Below, in pieces: positions 8,015 to 14,971 of a stretch of 19,232 nucleotides of DNA; the first letter of the stretch is position 1; the number at the start of each line of letters is the position of its first letter. Position numbers and translations under genes: made by a program. The notes beneath the pieces were generated by a model. The model saw only the letters and a list, made by a program, of their open reading frames with translations. It ran no database searches and was not told where the DNA came from. Source of the stretch: SZUA-521 sp041738285 (GTDB taxonomy: Bacteria > Pseudomonadota > Gammaproteobacteria > Pseudomonadales > Azotimanducaceae); contig JBGSQB010000219.1 of NCBI GenBank assembly GCA_041738285.1, forward strand, positions 1 to 19,232, written 5' to 3'.

Positions 8015-8560
8015 TTAGAACTCGCCGAGTGAGAAGCGCGCGCCGGCACTCATGATGCTGAGGCGATGGGGCTCATGTTGCTCGCCCATCGCCACCAGCT
8101 CGTAGTACACCGGCCTGCTGATCAGTGCATCGAGCCGGCCGCGGACGCGCAGATAGGGCTTCGGGCCTGCGCTGGTTTCGCGCACGGTAATCGGATGCTG
8201 CGCATCTGCAATGATGACTTCACCGACGTTGGTGAGAAATGCGAGTTGCCTCGACTCGCCAGCGCCACGTTGCTCGACTGCGGTTGCCAGAAATGGTGCG
8301 TCCTCGACTTCGATCGTCAGCTTCTCCGCCGGCGTTACCAGCACGAATCCATCGTCATCGCGCCGCAGGATCGTCGAGAACAGCCGCACCATCGCGGGGC
8401 GCGCGATCAATGACCCGCGGTAGTACCAATGGCAATTGCGGTCGATCTTCAGATGGCTTTCGCCGCTGCGATCAGGGTGCCAAGCATCAACGGGCGGCAG
8501 AGGCCTGTCGCCGCGTGATGCTTCGATTCGCGCGAACAGCGAGTCGATAGAGTCCGCCAT
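8015..8560 (-). CDS. DUF1285 family protein
   Basis: A 181-residue cytoplasmic protein of unknown role. Recognised by the DUF1285 pattern: PPVDAWHPDRSGESHLKIDRNC, then WYYRGSLIARPAMVRLFSTILRRDDDGFVLVTPAEKLTIEVEDAPFLA, and near the end PYLRVRGRLDALISRPVYYELVA. No signal peptide, membrane segment or catalytic motif is visible. The open frame extends upstream to 8938, but that part overlaps the dehydrogenase gene in another frame and reads as a shadow; ATG 8558-8560 gives the family N-terminus. It begins one base after the stop of the dehydrogenase-family gene, so the two are probably one transcript and translationally coupled. The family is well spread in Proteobacteria but its function is, to my knowledge, not established. 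Confidence 0.85.
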   Translation of the reverse strand: MADSIDSLFARIEASRGDRPLPPVDAWHPDRSGESHLKIDRNCHWYYRGSLIARPAMVRLFSTILRRDDDGFVLVTPAEKLTIEVEDAPFLATAVEQRGAGESRQLAFLTNVGEVIIADAQHPITVRETSAGPKPYLRVRGRLDALISRPVYYELVAMGEQHEPHRLSIMSAGARFSLGEF

Positions 8561-8561
8561 G

Positions 8562-9584
8562 CTACTTGGCGAGCTTTGCCAGCAAGCGCTTGGTGACGAT
8601 GTCGGTGAACTGGGTCGTCGATAGCGAGCCCTTGAGGTCCCGCGTCGTTTCCCCAGCGCCGATTGCGTCGAGAATGCTGTCACGCAGCCGGATCCCGAGG
8701 TCCGGACGTCCGACATGATCAAGGAGCATCCCGAGCGCCAACAAGATGGCCGAGGGGTTGCAGATGTTCTTGCCCGCGATATCGGGTGCTGTTCCGCCCG
8801 CAGGATCGAACATGGCGAGCGCCACGGAATTGTCGTCATCGAATGCGAAATTGCCCGACGCGCCGGTACCGAGACTGCCAACGAGGCCCGACGCCATGTC
8901 GGATAAGAAGTCGCCGTACTCGTTGAGCACCAGAACAACCTGATAATCCTGCGGCGAGATGATTACTTTGGCCAGCAGCGCGTCGAACAGTTCGCGGTGA
9001 TGCGCAACGAACGGGTAGCGATCGTGAACTTCATCGACCACCGACTCGAACAACCCGTCGGTAACCTTCTGAATCGTGTGTTTGGATGCGCTGGTCACGC
9101 TCCATCCATTGCGTCGCGCCAGCTCGAATGCAAACGCGGCCGCATGTTCACATGGATCACGCTCGACCAGTCGAATCGATACCGCCGCATGATGGCCGAT
9201 GAGCTGGCCCGGATCCTCATATGTGCCTCCAGTCGCCACGCGCACGATGTGCAGGTTGACGTTCTCCTTGAAATTGCTGGAGATGCCCGGAATCGAAATT
9301 GCCGGACGATAAATCACGCTGAAGTCGCAGCGCCGACGTAGCACCGCGTTGGGACTGACCGAACTCGTGATGGTGGGATACTTCAACGCGATTCGGGTGT
9401 CTTTGAGCGAGTCGCAGCCAGCCTCGAGGATCGCTTCACCGTGGGCCTCACGATTGGCCAGTGACCAGTCGATTTTATCGAACTGCATGTCGACGGGTAG
9501 CGCGTCAGCAACGGTCGCAACCGCTTGCTCGAGCTCCGGACCGATGCCATCGCCAAGTAATTCCGTGACGCGCAAGCTGGTCAT
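8562..9584 (-). CDS. divergent isocitrate/isopropylmalate dehydrogenase-family protein
   Basis: A 340-residue member of the beta-decarboxylating 2R-hydroxyacid dehydrogenase family, cytoplasmic and probably NAD-dependent. Core residues are present: ELLGDGIGPEL at the N-terminus; SPNAVLRR (77-84); the three substrate arginines R83, R93 and R115; a tyrosine at Y122; the catalytic-type lysine K168; NEYGDFLSDMASGLVG (221-236) with D225 and D229; and TAPDIAGKNICNP (265-277). Asp268-Ile269, where NADP-type E. coli enzyme has Lys-Tyr, points to NAD. Oddities: the usual ENTEG-type motif is VATGG (116-120), and the histidine of the HGSAPD/HGTAPD cofactor motif is Gly263. The substrate could be isocitrate or another 3-substituted malate; I would not name it icd or leuB. 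No leu or TCA-cycle genes are adjacent. It is followed one base later by a DUF1285 gene. Confidence 0.8.
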   Translation of the reverse strand: MTSLRVTELLGDGIGPELEQAVATVADALPVDMQFDKIDWSLANREAHGEAILEAGCDSLKDTRIALKYPTITSSVSPNAVLRRRCDFSVIYRPAISIPGISSNFKENVNLHIVRVATGGTYEDPGQLIGHHAAVSIRLVERDPCEHAAAFAFELARRNGWSVTSASKHTIQKVTDGLFESVVDEVHDRYPFVAHHRELFDALLAKVIISPQDYQVVLVLNEYGDFLSDMASGLVGSLGTGASGNFAFDDDNSVALAMFDPAGGTAPDIAGKNICNPSAILLALGMLLDHVGRPDLGIRLRDSILDAIGAGETTRDLKGSLSTTQFTDIVTKRLLAKLAK

Positions 9585-9615
9585 CGTTCAGTCCGGTCGA
9601 GGGGTATGGGCGTGC

Positions 9616-9643
9616 ATTCTACGGGTTGCGACCCAAGCGTGCA
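9616..9643 (-). promoter_or_regulatory. possible promoter for the dehydrogenase-DUF1285 pair
   Basis: On the minus strand TAGAAT (9621-9616) matches the -10 consensus at 5 of 6 positions. A -35 is poor: TGCACG at 16-base spacing, 3 of 6. A transcript would start about 25 bases before the dehydrogenase ATG. GGGT-TGCG-ACCC, a small palindrome at 9623-9634, lies between the two hexamers and might be an operator. Confidence 0.3.
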
Positions 9644-9660
9644 GCCAACGGCCAGCCGAA

Positions 9661-10203
9661 TCACTGGCTGGCTACGAGTTGCTCCGCATAGTGCTCGAAG
9701 AGGCCCGCTATGTGCGACTCGTCGACGCGCATCTGCCACCAAGCCGGCGACATACGCAGCTGTGCACGCTCGATCAATTGGCCCGAGCGCCCGTCGAGCA
9801 GTGCGACATCGACTGATACGGTCGGCGCGGCGCCGGGCACCGGTACCGCGCTTTGGTAGGACGGTACCCGCACGTGAATTCGCAACTCCGCCTGATGCGC
9901 GGTCACCGCTTCGCGCATGCCTGTGCCGTTGATCGGGCTCTCGTTCAACTGCGTCTGCGGAATGACCCGCCTGAGACCATCTCGAGCCGCAACGAGGAAT
10001 GCGTGATCCGCCGTGGACGACTCATCGAACTCGCCGCTCAAAATCACACTGCTCGGGTGGGCAATCTTCCAACGAGTGGAGCGCTGCGCATCGTGATGCG
10101 CCGTCTGCCCGGTGACCGCAAGCGCATTGCTCAGCCCACGGGAAACTGGCGCGAAACTGCATGCAGTACACAACAGCAGTATCAGAGCGAAGAGTATTTG
10201 CAT
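9661..10203 (-). CDS. small probable lipoprotein, DUF4823-like
   Basis: A 180-residue exported protein of unknown function. The start MQILFALILLLCTACSF is a short hydrophobic signal ending in C-T-A-C, a slightly atypical lipobox with Cys15 as the lipidation site. The body has short strands and no obvious catalytic motif: SSVILSGEFDESS, then LRIHVRVPSY, SVDVALLDGRSGQLIERAQLRMSP, and a C-terminal FEHYAEQLVASQ helix. The overall plan (a signal, one strand, a helix, two or three strands, then a helix ending Y-A-x-x-L) resembles DUF4823 lipoproteins, but I am not certain. ATG 10201-10203 has an AGGA upstream in the mRNA. It lies 61 bases downstream of moaA on the same strand. No functional link to molybdopterin synthesis is evident. 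Confidence 0.65.
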   Translation of the reverse strand: MQILFALILLLCTACSFAPVSRGLSNALAVTGQTAHHDAQRSTRWKIAHPSSVILSGEFDESSTADHAFLVAARDGLRRVIPQTQLNESPINGTGMREAVTAHQAELRIHVRVPSYQSAVPVPGAAPTVSVDVALLDGRSGQLIERAQLRMSPAWWQMRVDESHIAGLFEHYAEQLVASQ

Positions 10204-10264
10204 GACGTCCTACGGAGCGGCCTTGCGTGTCCCAAGTATAGGAAGCGTGGCGATGTTTGCCCGG

Positions 10265-11230
10265 TCAGCCGCCGATGAACTTCATCACCGTGACTTCGCC
10301 TTGAAACGATTGCCGCTGCTTATCTCCGAGCGCACCGAGCAATCGGCTCTGCAGCTCGGCCAGTGCGAGATGGTCGGGAAGCGCCAGGATGTCCTTGATC
10401 GAGTGCCGATTGGCGCTGGACAGACAACCGTAGAGGTAGCCGTTGGAAGACAACCGAAGCCGTGTGCAGGAATTGCAGAAGGGTTCGGATTCGTTGGCGA
10501 TGATCCCGAAGCTGCCGCGGCCCTCGATACCGAACCGGATCGCGGTCGAGTCGAACGGGGCATCGATGCGCGCGTACTCATAGCGCGCACCGATCTGCGT
10601 CAGGATCTCGTCGCGGCCGACGAACTGCTTGCCGTACGCCGAACTGGTCTTGAGGTGGCCCATGTTCATCAGCTCGATGAACCTCAGTTCGATGTCGCGA
10701 TCCAGACAAAACTCGAGGAGTGGCAGCACTTGATCGAGATTGGCGTGCCGCATCGGCACCATGTTCATCTTGATGCGAATTCCCGCGGCGAGGGCAGCCT
10801 CGATACCGCGCAGCACCGTGCCGAGATCCCCGCCACGGGCAATCGTCCGAAACGCGAGCGGATTGAGCGTATCGAGGCTGACGTTCAGCCGTCGCACACC
10901 TGCGGTCCGAAGTACCGGCAACTTGCGCTCTAGTAATTGGCCGTTGGTCGTCAGTGACACGTCCCGAAGCGGCAGCGTCATGACGTCGCGCACGAAGTCG
11001 TCGAACTTGACCGACACCAGTGGCTCACCGCCCGTGACCCGAAGTTTGTCGAGGCCCGTGGCGGCTACCAGGAGCCGCACGGCGCGGATCAGTTGGTCAC
11101 CGGTGAGCTCGTCCTGCGCCGCCACGAGCCGCTTGCCGTCGGCCACGCAATAGGTACAGGCGTAATTGCACGCGGCGGTAAGGCTCACCCGCAGGTTGCG
11201 GAACCTGCGGCCCAAGGCGTCAACGATCAT
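10265..11230 (-). CDS. moaA: GTP 3',8-cyclase MoaA family radical SAM enzyme
   Basis: The first step of molybdopterin synthesis: radical-SAM conversion of GTP to 3',8-cyclo-GTP. The 321 residues carry both expected Fe-S clusters. The N-terminal CNYACTYC gives Cys21, Cys25 and Cys28 (SAM cluster); the C-terminal FCNSCTRLRLSSNGYLYGC gives Cys252, Cys255 and Cys269 (GTP-side cluster). Also present are RVTGGEPLV, TTNG, NVSLDTL, and RFIELMNMG, matching the family's RFIEMMPLG. The protein ends in Gly-Gly (MKFIGG), the conserved MoaA tail. Where many MoaA proteins read MP after the first cluster, this has VADGKRLVAA. No moaC, moaD, moaE, moeA or mobA lies in the window, so the pathway must be completed elsewhere. 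The start ATG 11228-11230 gives the expected LGRRFRNLRVSLT. Confidence 0.87.
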   Translation of the reverse strand: MIVDALGRRFRNLRVSLTAACNYACTYCVADGKRLVAAQDELTGDQLIRAVRLLVAATGLDKLRVTGGEPLVSVKFDDFVRDVMTLPLRDVSLTTNGQLLERKLPVLRTAGVRRLNVSLDTLNPLAFRTIARGGDLGTVLRGIEAALAAGIRIKMNMVPMRHANLDQVLPLLEFCLDRDIELRFIELMNMGHLKTSSAYGKQFVGRDEILTQIGARYEYARIDAPFDSTAIRFGIEGRGSFGIIANESEPFCNSCTRLRLSSNGYLYGCLSSANRHSIKDILALPDHLALAELQSRLLGALGDKQRQSFQGEVTVMKFIGG

Positions 11231-11283
11231 GCGTGTGTTCCACTGCCGTTTCCTTCATTGCCGTCAAGGTCGTTTCCGGCGCG

Positions 11284-11319
11284 GCCAGGCGCCAATCCTA
11301 CTGCATTGGGGCGCCAGGC
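11284..11319 (-). promoter_or_regulatory. strong hairpin in the moaA leader
   Basis: Arms 11284-11296 and 11305-11319 pair over 12 positions, with one mismatch and a 2-base bulge, around an 8-base loop. In the minus-strand transcript it lies about 55-90 bases before the moaA start codon, so it could fold in the mRNA leader. moaA leaders in Gammaproteobacteria often carry a molybdenum-cofactor-responsive RNA (the Moco motif). I cannot confirm the consensus by eye, and the hairpin could also have an unrelated role or act in plus-strand RNA. Confidence 0.3.
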
Positions 11320-11381
11320 GGGCCGGGGATGAGAAACCGGAACCAGTTCACTGGCGCGCAGCCGAATTTGGGCTTTACTTC

Positions 11382-11521
11382 GGATGTCGCCGTCACGTCT
11401 CCCCCTCCCCCCAATGACCGACGGCGATGGGGATGATCGATCCACCCCCCTGGAAGGATCATTCCGGTATGTGTGACTCCTAAATGGACTTGGCCCGGTG
11501 AAATACCCGGGCCTTTTTTTT
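11382..11521 (+). ncRNA. candidate small RNA ending at an orphan terminator
   Basis: A plus-strand rho-independent terminator at 11492-11521 needs a plus-strand transcript, yet moaA and murF on either side are both on the minus strand. The 110 bases before it contain five GGA triplets (11382, 11431, 11452, 11456, 11486). Some sit in possible hairpins, for example GGAA-GGATCA-TTCC at 11452-11465. GGA in loops is the binding motif of CsrA/RsmA, so an RsmY/Z-like RNA is one idea. The 5' end is a guess: I found no convincing promoter. This is inference from structure, not a recognised family. Confidence 0.25.
11492..11521 (+). terminator. rho-independent terminator, plus strand
   Basis: A seven-base perfect stem GGCCCGG (11492-11498) / CCGGGCC (11507-11513) with an 8-base loop is followed directly by eight T (11514-11521). 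In the other orientation there is no T tract, so it works for plus-strand transcription only. It is the clearest intrinsic terminator in the window, and no plus-strand gene lies upstream of it. Confidence 0.85.
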
Positions 11522-11583
11522 AGGACACTCCGCGTAACGATCGCGGACGCGCCTGGTCCAGAGGGTCGTTATGCGCAGGTTCC

Positions 11584-12966
11584 TCAACTTGCGTTTCGAC
11601 TGCCGAGCCAGTCCCGCAAGCGTCGTGGAAAGTCCGTTGCCCAGAATACGCGGTTCGAGCCCTTCAGCAGCACACAGGCCCCGTTCGCAAGCCGGGCGCC
11701 CAGCAATTCGAGGTCTACGTCGGCGGCGCGTTCAGCAAAGGCGACGCGCTGTCGCGCCGTGAGTGCTTCATAGAGCGGGCGCATCCCCGCACCCACGCAG
11801 ACGATGCCATCCAAATCACGACAGGTGTTTGCCAGGTTACGGTGGTAGGCGGCCGAGTCACCGCCGAGTTCCAGCATCTCGCCCAGGATCGCAATGCGCG
11901 GCCCGACGCTTTCGCTCAAGAGCGTGAGCGCGGCCGCCATGCTGGCCGGATTGGCGTTGTAGCTATCGTCGATCAGCGTGACCGCGCCAATCGTTTCGCG
12001 TCGACCGCGCCCCGCGGGTACGAGCGACTCGCCCAGTGCAGCACCCAACTGCGGTGATCGCCCGCTTGCACACAGCGCACCCAACACGGCAGCAAGCGTC
12101 ATCGCCCGGTGACGCCCGCCCCCCGGTACCGTGCCAAGCACTTCTCCGGAGGGGGTCGCAAACCGAGCGGTGCGCTCGGCAGCATGGTAATCGAGCAAGC
12201 GGACGTCTGCGGCGGGCGACTCACCGAAGGTCAGTACAGTGAGCGCCGCGCTCACGCCACCTTGGTCCAGCCCGTCAGGCAGGATCGCGATGCCGGATGG
12301 GGCGAGGCCCTCGCAGATAGACAGCTTCTCTCGACGTAGCGCATCCGGGCCCGAGAAATTTTCGATGTGCGCCAGACCGACATTGAGTACGACGGCGACA
12401 TCAGGAGCGACCATGCGCGCGAGCGGCGCGATCTCACCCGGATGATTGGTGCCAATCTCGAACACCGCTGCAGACGCATCTGCCGGCGTACGCGCGAGCG
12501 ACAACGGCACACCCCAGAAATTGTTGAAACTGCCTTCGGAACCGTGGCAGTCGAGCGCTGCCATCAACCAGGTGCGCGCCGTCGTCTTGCCGCTGCTGCC
12601 CGTGATGGCGAACACATCAGCGCCGAGGCGCCGGCGCGCTGCCCTGCCTAGCGCCCATAGCGCATCGAGCGTGTCCTCGACGCGCAAGCGCGGAGCAGTG
12701 GGCGCTGCAGCGATCGAATCGCGATGCACGAGCACCCCAGACGCGCCCCTTGCCACCGCCTCAGCGATGAAATCGTGGCCGTCCCGGACGGACCGACTGT
12801 GCGTGTTGAAGCGCGGCCCGGGATCACCGGCCAGCGCAACGAACAGATCCCCCGCTCGCACCGTGCGTGAGTCGATACTGATCCCCGTTACTGCCGGTCC
12901 CTGCACCACCGGGCGGTCGAGCGCGCTGCACAGATCGGCCCACGTCCAGAGCGGTTCCTGTCGCAT
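11584..12966 (-). CDS. murF: UDP-N-acetylmuramoyl-tripeptide--D-alanyl-D-alanine ligase
   Basis: The cytoplasmic Mur ligase that adds D-Ala-D-Ala to the peptidoglycan precursor using ATP. The 460 residues show the MurF layout: N-terminal domain with ISIDSRTVRAGDLFVALAG; ATP loop ITGSSGKTT (121-129); SFNNFWGVPLSLA (146-158); EIGTNHPGEIAPLARMVAPDVAVVLNVGLAHIENF (170 onward, split over the central domain); DDSYNANPASM; and ILGEMLELG. An extra PGPRFNTHSRSVR-like stretch (50-61) sits before DGHDF. The SFNNxWGVPL and FEIGxNHxGEI wording recalls alphaproteobacterial MurF more than E. coli (GNLNNxIGVP, ELGANHQGEI). No other cell-wall genes are next to it, although murF normally lies in the dcw cluster. 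The ATG at 12964-12966 is the natural start. It is divergent from sppA. Confidence 0.9.
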   Translation of the reverse strand: MRQEPLWTWADLCSALDRPVVQGPAVTGISIDSRTVRAGDLFVALAGDPGPRFNTHSRSVRDGHDFIAEAVARGASGVLVHRDSIAAAPTAPRLRVEDTLDALWALGRAARRRLGADVFAITGSSGKTTARTWLMAALDCHGSEGSFNNFWGVPLSLARTPADASAAVFEIGTNHPGEIAPLARMVAPDVAVVLNVGLAHIENFSGPDALRREKLSICEGLAPSGIAILPDGLDQGGVSAALTVLTFGESPAADVRLLDYHAAERTARFATPSGEVLGTVPGGGRHRAMTLAAVLGALCASGRSPQLGAALGESLVPAGRGRRETIGAVTLIDDSYNANPASMAAALTLLSESVGPRIAILGEMLELGGDSAAYHRNLANTCRDLDGIVCVGAGMRPLYEALTARQRVAFAERAADVDLELLGARLANGACVLLKGSNRVFWATDFPRRLRDWLGSRNAS

Positions 12967-13111
12967 GTCAGATATCAGCTATAACCGTTTGATTATTAAA
13001 CACTAGTGGGGCGCATTCTGTCGATTCTGGTCTATCTGCGACCTGCGCCCTTCCTATTTCGGGCGCCGACTCGGACAATCGCGCTCTCATTGTTGCAGTG
13101 AATATGACATC
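12967..13111. promoter_or_regulatory. divergent control region between murF and sppA
   Basis: A 145-base gap with a short AT-rich island (12972-13003) in GC-rich DNA. It holds TATAAC at 12981-12986 on the plus strand (5 of 6 to -10), TATAGC on the minus strand, and a near-palindrome GTTTGATTATTAAAC at 12987-13001. I could not pair either -10 with a good -35, so exact promoters are not called. Confidence 0.4.
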
Positions 13112-14944
13112 GTGGCCGATCCCTCGCTATTTCGACGCTTTGCATCCGCCACCGGCCGCGCAATCGGCGCCGCGCGACGATTCACCGCAAACGTACTGTT
13201 TCTGCTGTTCCTGCTGGTTGTCATGCTCGTCCTGTTTTCCGGTCCTGGCACTCTGGTAGTGCCCGACGGCGCGGCACTTGTGCTGCGACCCGAAGGCGCC
13301 ATCGTCGAGCAGCAAGCCCAGCGCTCGCCGCTCGCGCCGCTCCTGGAGGACAACGACGTTGCGGCAGAGACGCCAGTGCGAGATTTGCTCGAGGCGCTCA
13401 AACGCGCGCGCGACGACGCCCGAATCCGGCTGGTCGTGCTCGACCTCGACCACCTCGACCAAGCGAGCCCCGCGCATCTCGAGGCGATTGGGGCGGGCCT
13501 CACCGCGGTGAAGGTCGCGGGCAAAGAGGTGATCGCCACGGGCAACTACTTCAGTCAGCCTCAGTATTACCTTGCGTCCTTCGCCAACGCCGTCTACATG
13601 CACCCGATGGGGCAGGTTCTCCTGCAGGGCTACGGGGCGTACCAGAGCTACTTTCGCGCCGCGCTGGAAAAGCTCAAGGTCAATGTGCACGTGTTCCGCG
13701 TCGGCACCTACAAGGAAGCCGTCGAGCCGTTCACCCGGGACGACATGTCGGCCGAGGCACGTGAAGCCAACGAGACCCTGGTAGCGGAGCTGTGGCGCGC
13801 TTACACGCAGACGGTTGGGACCAACCGGCAGTTGGAACCTGGCGCGATCGATACGTACGTATCCGGCTTTGCCGAGCGCCTCGAGCAGGTCGGTGGTGAC
13901 ATGGCTCGCCTTGCACTCGAAGCCGGACTCGTTGACGAACTGCTCAATCACGACGAAGCGCGTGCGCGTTTGATCACCAAGGTCGGAGAAGCCGATGGCG
14001 GCGACTACCGTCACATCGACCACCGCGATTACCTGAACGCGACGCACTTGCCGACCCTCCCGGGCGCCGGCGATGAAGTCGGGGTGATCATCGCAGCCGG
14101 GGTCATCCAGATGGGTGAGGCGCCGCGGGGCACGGTGGGCGCCGATACGCTCACCGAGTTGATCAGGGCCGCGCGACTCGATCCAGGCATCCGGGCGGCG
14201 GTCCTGCGTGTGGATTCCCCGGGGGGCAGCGCCTTCGCGTCCGAACTCATCCGTCAGGAGCTCGAGTTGCTGCAACTCGCCGGCAAGCCTTTGGTCGTGT
14301 CTATGGCCGGCGCAGCAGCATCAGGGGGATATTGGATCTCCGCTACAGCCGACGAGATCTGGGCCGCACCCACGACGATCACGGGGTCGATCGGCATCTT
14401 CGGAATCCTGCCAACATTCGAGGAAAGCCTGGCGGCGCTTGGCATCAATCGCGATGGTGTCGGCTCCACGCCAATGGCGGGCGCAATGGATCCACTGAGC
14501 GCGATGACCGATATGACGGCGCGGATCGTTCAGGCCAATGTCGAGAATGGCTACCGGCAGTTCCTCACCCTCGTGGCCCGCGGTCGCGACATGGTGCCCG
14601 AAGCAGTTGATGCGATCGGTCAGGGTCGGGTCTGGACCGGCCAGCAGGCGCACACCCGCGGCCTGGTCGATCACCTGGGCGGTCTGGACGACGCGATCAA
14701 AGCGGCAGCCGAGCGCGCCGGCCTGGCGGAGTACGAGATCCGATACATCGAAAAGCCGCTGTCGACCCGGGATCAGCTGTTCGCCCAGCTGGCCGAGAAC
14801 CTCGGCTTTAGCACCACGCAGGCATCGACTGGATTGCTCACGCAACTGCACAGTGCCGTGCGAGCAGGCGCAGCGGCACTTGCGCGCATGAACGATCCGG
14901 GCCACGTGTACTTGATGTGCGAGCAGTGCAGCGCACTACGCTAG
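13112..14944 (+). CDS. sppA: signal peptide peptidase SppA, 67K type
   Basis: An inner-membrane serine protease that degrades cleaved signal peptides. The 610 residues contain one N-terminal membrane anchor (NVLFLLFLLVVMLVLF, 27-42) followed by two tandem ClpP-like domains on the periplasmic side. The catalytic lysine is Lys201 in VFRVGTYKEAVEPF (first domain), and the nucleophile is Ser404 in MAGAAASGGYWIS (second domain). This is the Lys/Ser pair split over the tandem halves, as in E. coli SppA. LRVDSPGGSAFASE and TITGSIGIFGILP are also present. Length fits the long proteobacterial form. The start GTG 13112 has only a weak ribosome binding site; no in-frame ATG gives the anchor. It converges on the DUF1232 gene across a 93-base gap with repeated hairpins. 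Confidence 0.94.
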   Translation: MADPSLFRRFASATGRAIGAARRFTANVLFLLFLLVVMLVLFSGPGTLVVPDGAALVLRPEGAIVEQQAQRSPLAPLLEDNDVAAETPVRDLLEALKRARDDARIRLVVLDLDHLDQASPAHLEAIGAGLTAVKVAGKEVIATGNYFSQPQYYLASFANAVYMHPMGQVLLQGYGAYQSYFRAALEKLKVNVHVFRVGTYKEAVEPFTRDDMSAEAREANETLVAELWRAYTQTVGTNRQLEPGAIDTYVSGFAERLEQVGGDMARLALEAGLVDELLNHDEARARLITKVGEADGGDYRHIDHRDYLNATHLPTLPGAGDEVGVIIAAGVIQMGEAPRGTVGADTLTELIRAARLDPGIRAAVLRVDSPGGSAFASELIRQELELLQLAGKPLVVSMAGAAASGGYWISATADEIWAAPTTITGSIGIFGILPTFEESLAALGINRDGVGSTPMAGAMDPLSAMTDMTARIVQANVENGYRQFLTLVARGRDMVPEAVDAIGQGRVWTGQQAHTRGLVDHLGGLDDAIKAAAERAGLAEYEIRYIEKPLSTRDQLFAQLAENLGFSTTQASTGLLTQLHSAVRAGAAALARMNDPGHVYLMCEQCSALR

Positions 14945-14947
14945 TGA

Positions 14948-14971
14948 GCGTGCGTGCCCTGGCACGCACGC
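14948..14971. terminator. hairpin after sppA, possible weak terminator
   Basis: GCGTGCGTGCC (14948-14958) and GGCACGCACGC (14961-14971) form a perfect 11-base inverted repeat with two bases between; about 10 pairs can form with a 4-base loop. It starts four bases after the sppA stop. There is no T tract, so it would be a transcript-end or stabilising hairpin, not a classic terminator. Confidence 0.45.

Larger units (their letters stand above)
11231..11583. other. 353-base gene-free region between moaA and murF
   Basis: The longest stretch without a convincing gene. From left to right it holds the moaA leader with its hairpin (11284-11319), pyrimidine and purine runs near 11400-11420, a GGATGATC / GATCATTCC imperfect inverted repeat (11430-11465), a strong plus-strand terminator (11492-11521), and about 60 bases up to the murF stop. 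Small open frames here (for example 11233-11436 plus) have no ribosome binding site or recognisable motif, and I do not call them genes. Confidence 0.6.

Noticed and set aside
8561..8938. Upstream extension of the DUF1285 reading frame (to 8938) as a larger protein
   Set aside because: It overlaps the dehydrogenase gene in another frame, its composition is arginine/serine-rich shadow sequence, and the ATG at 8560 gives the proper family N-terminus.
11233..11436. Small plus-strand open frames in the moaA-murF gap as genes ending at the orphan terminator
   Set aside because: No ribosome binding site, no recognisable protein pattern, and the frame stops well before the terminator; a non-coding transcript is more likely.
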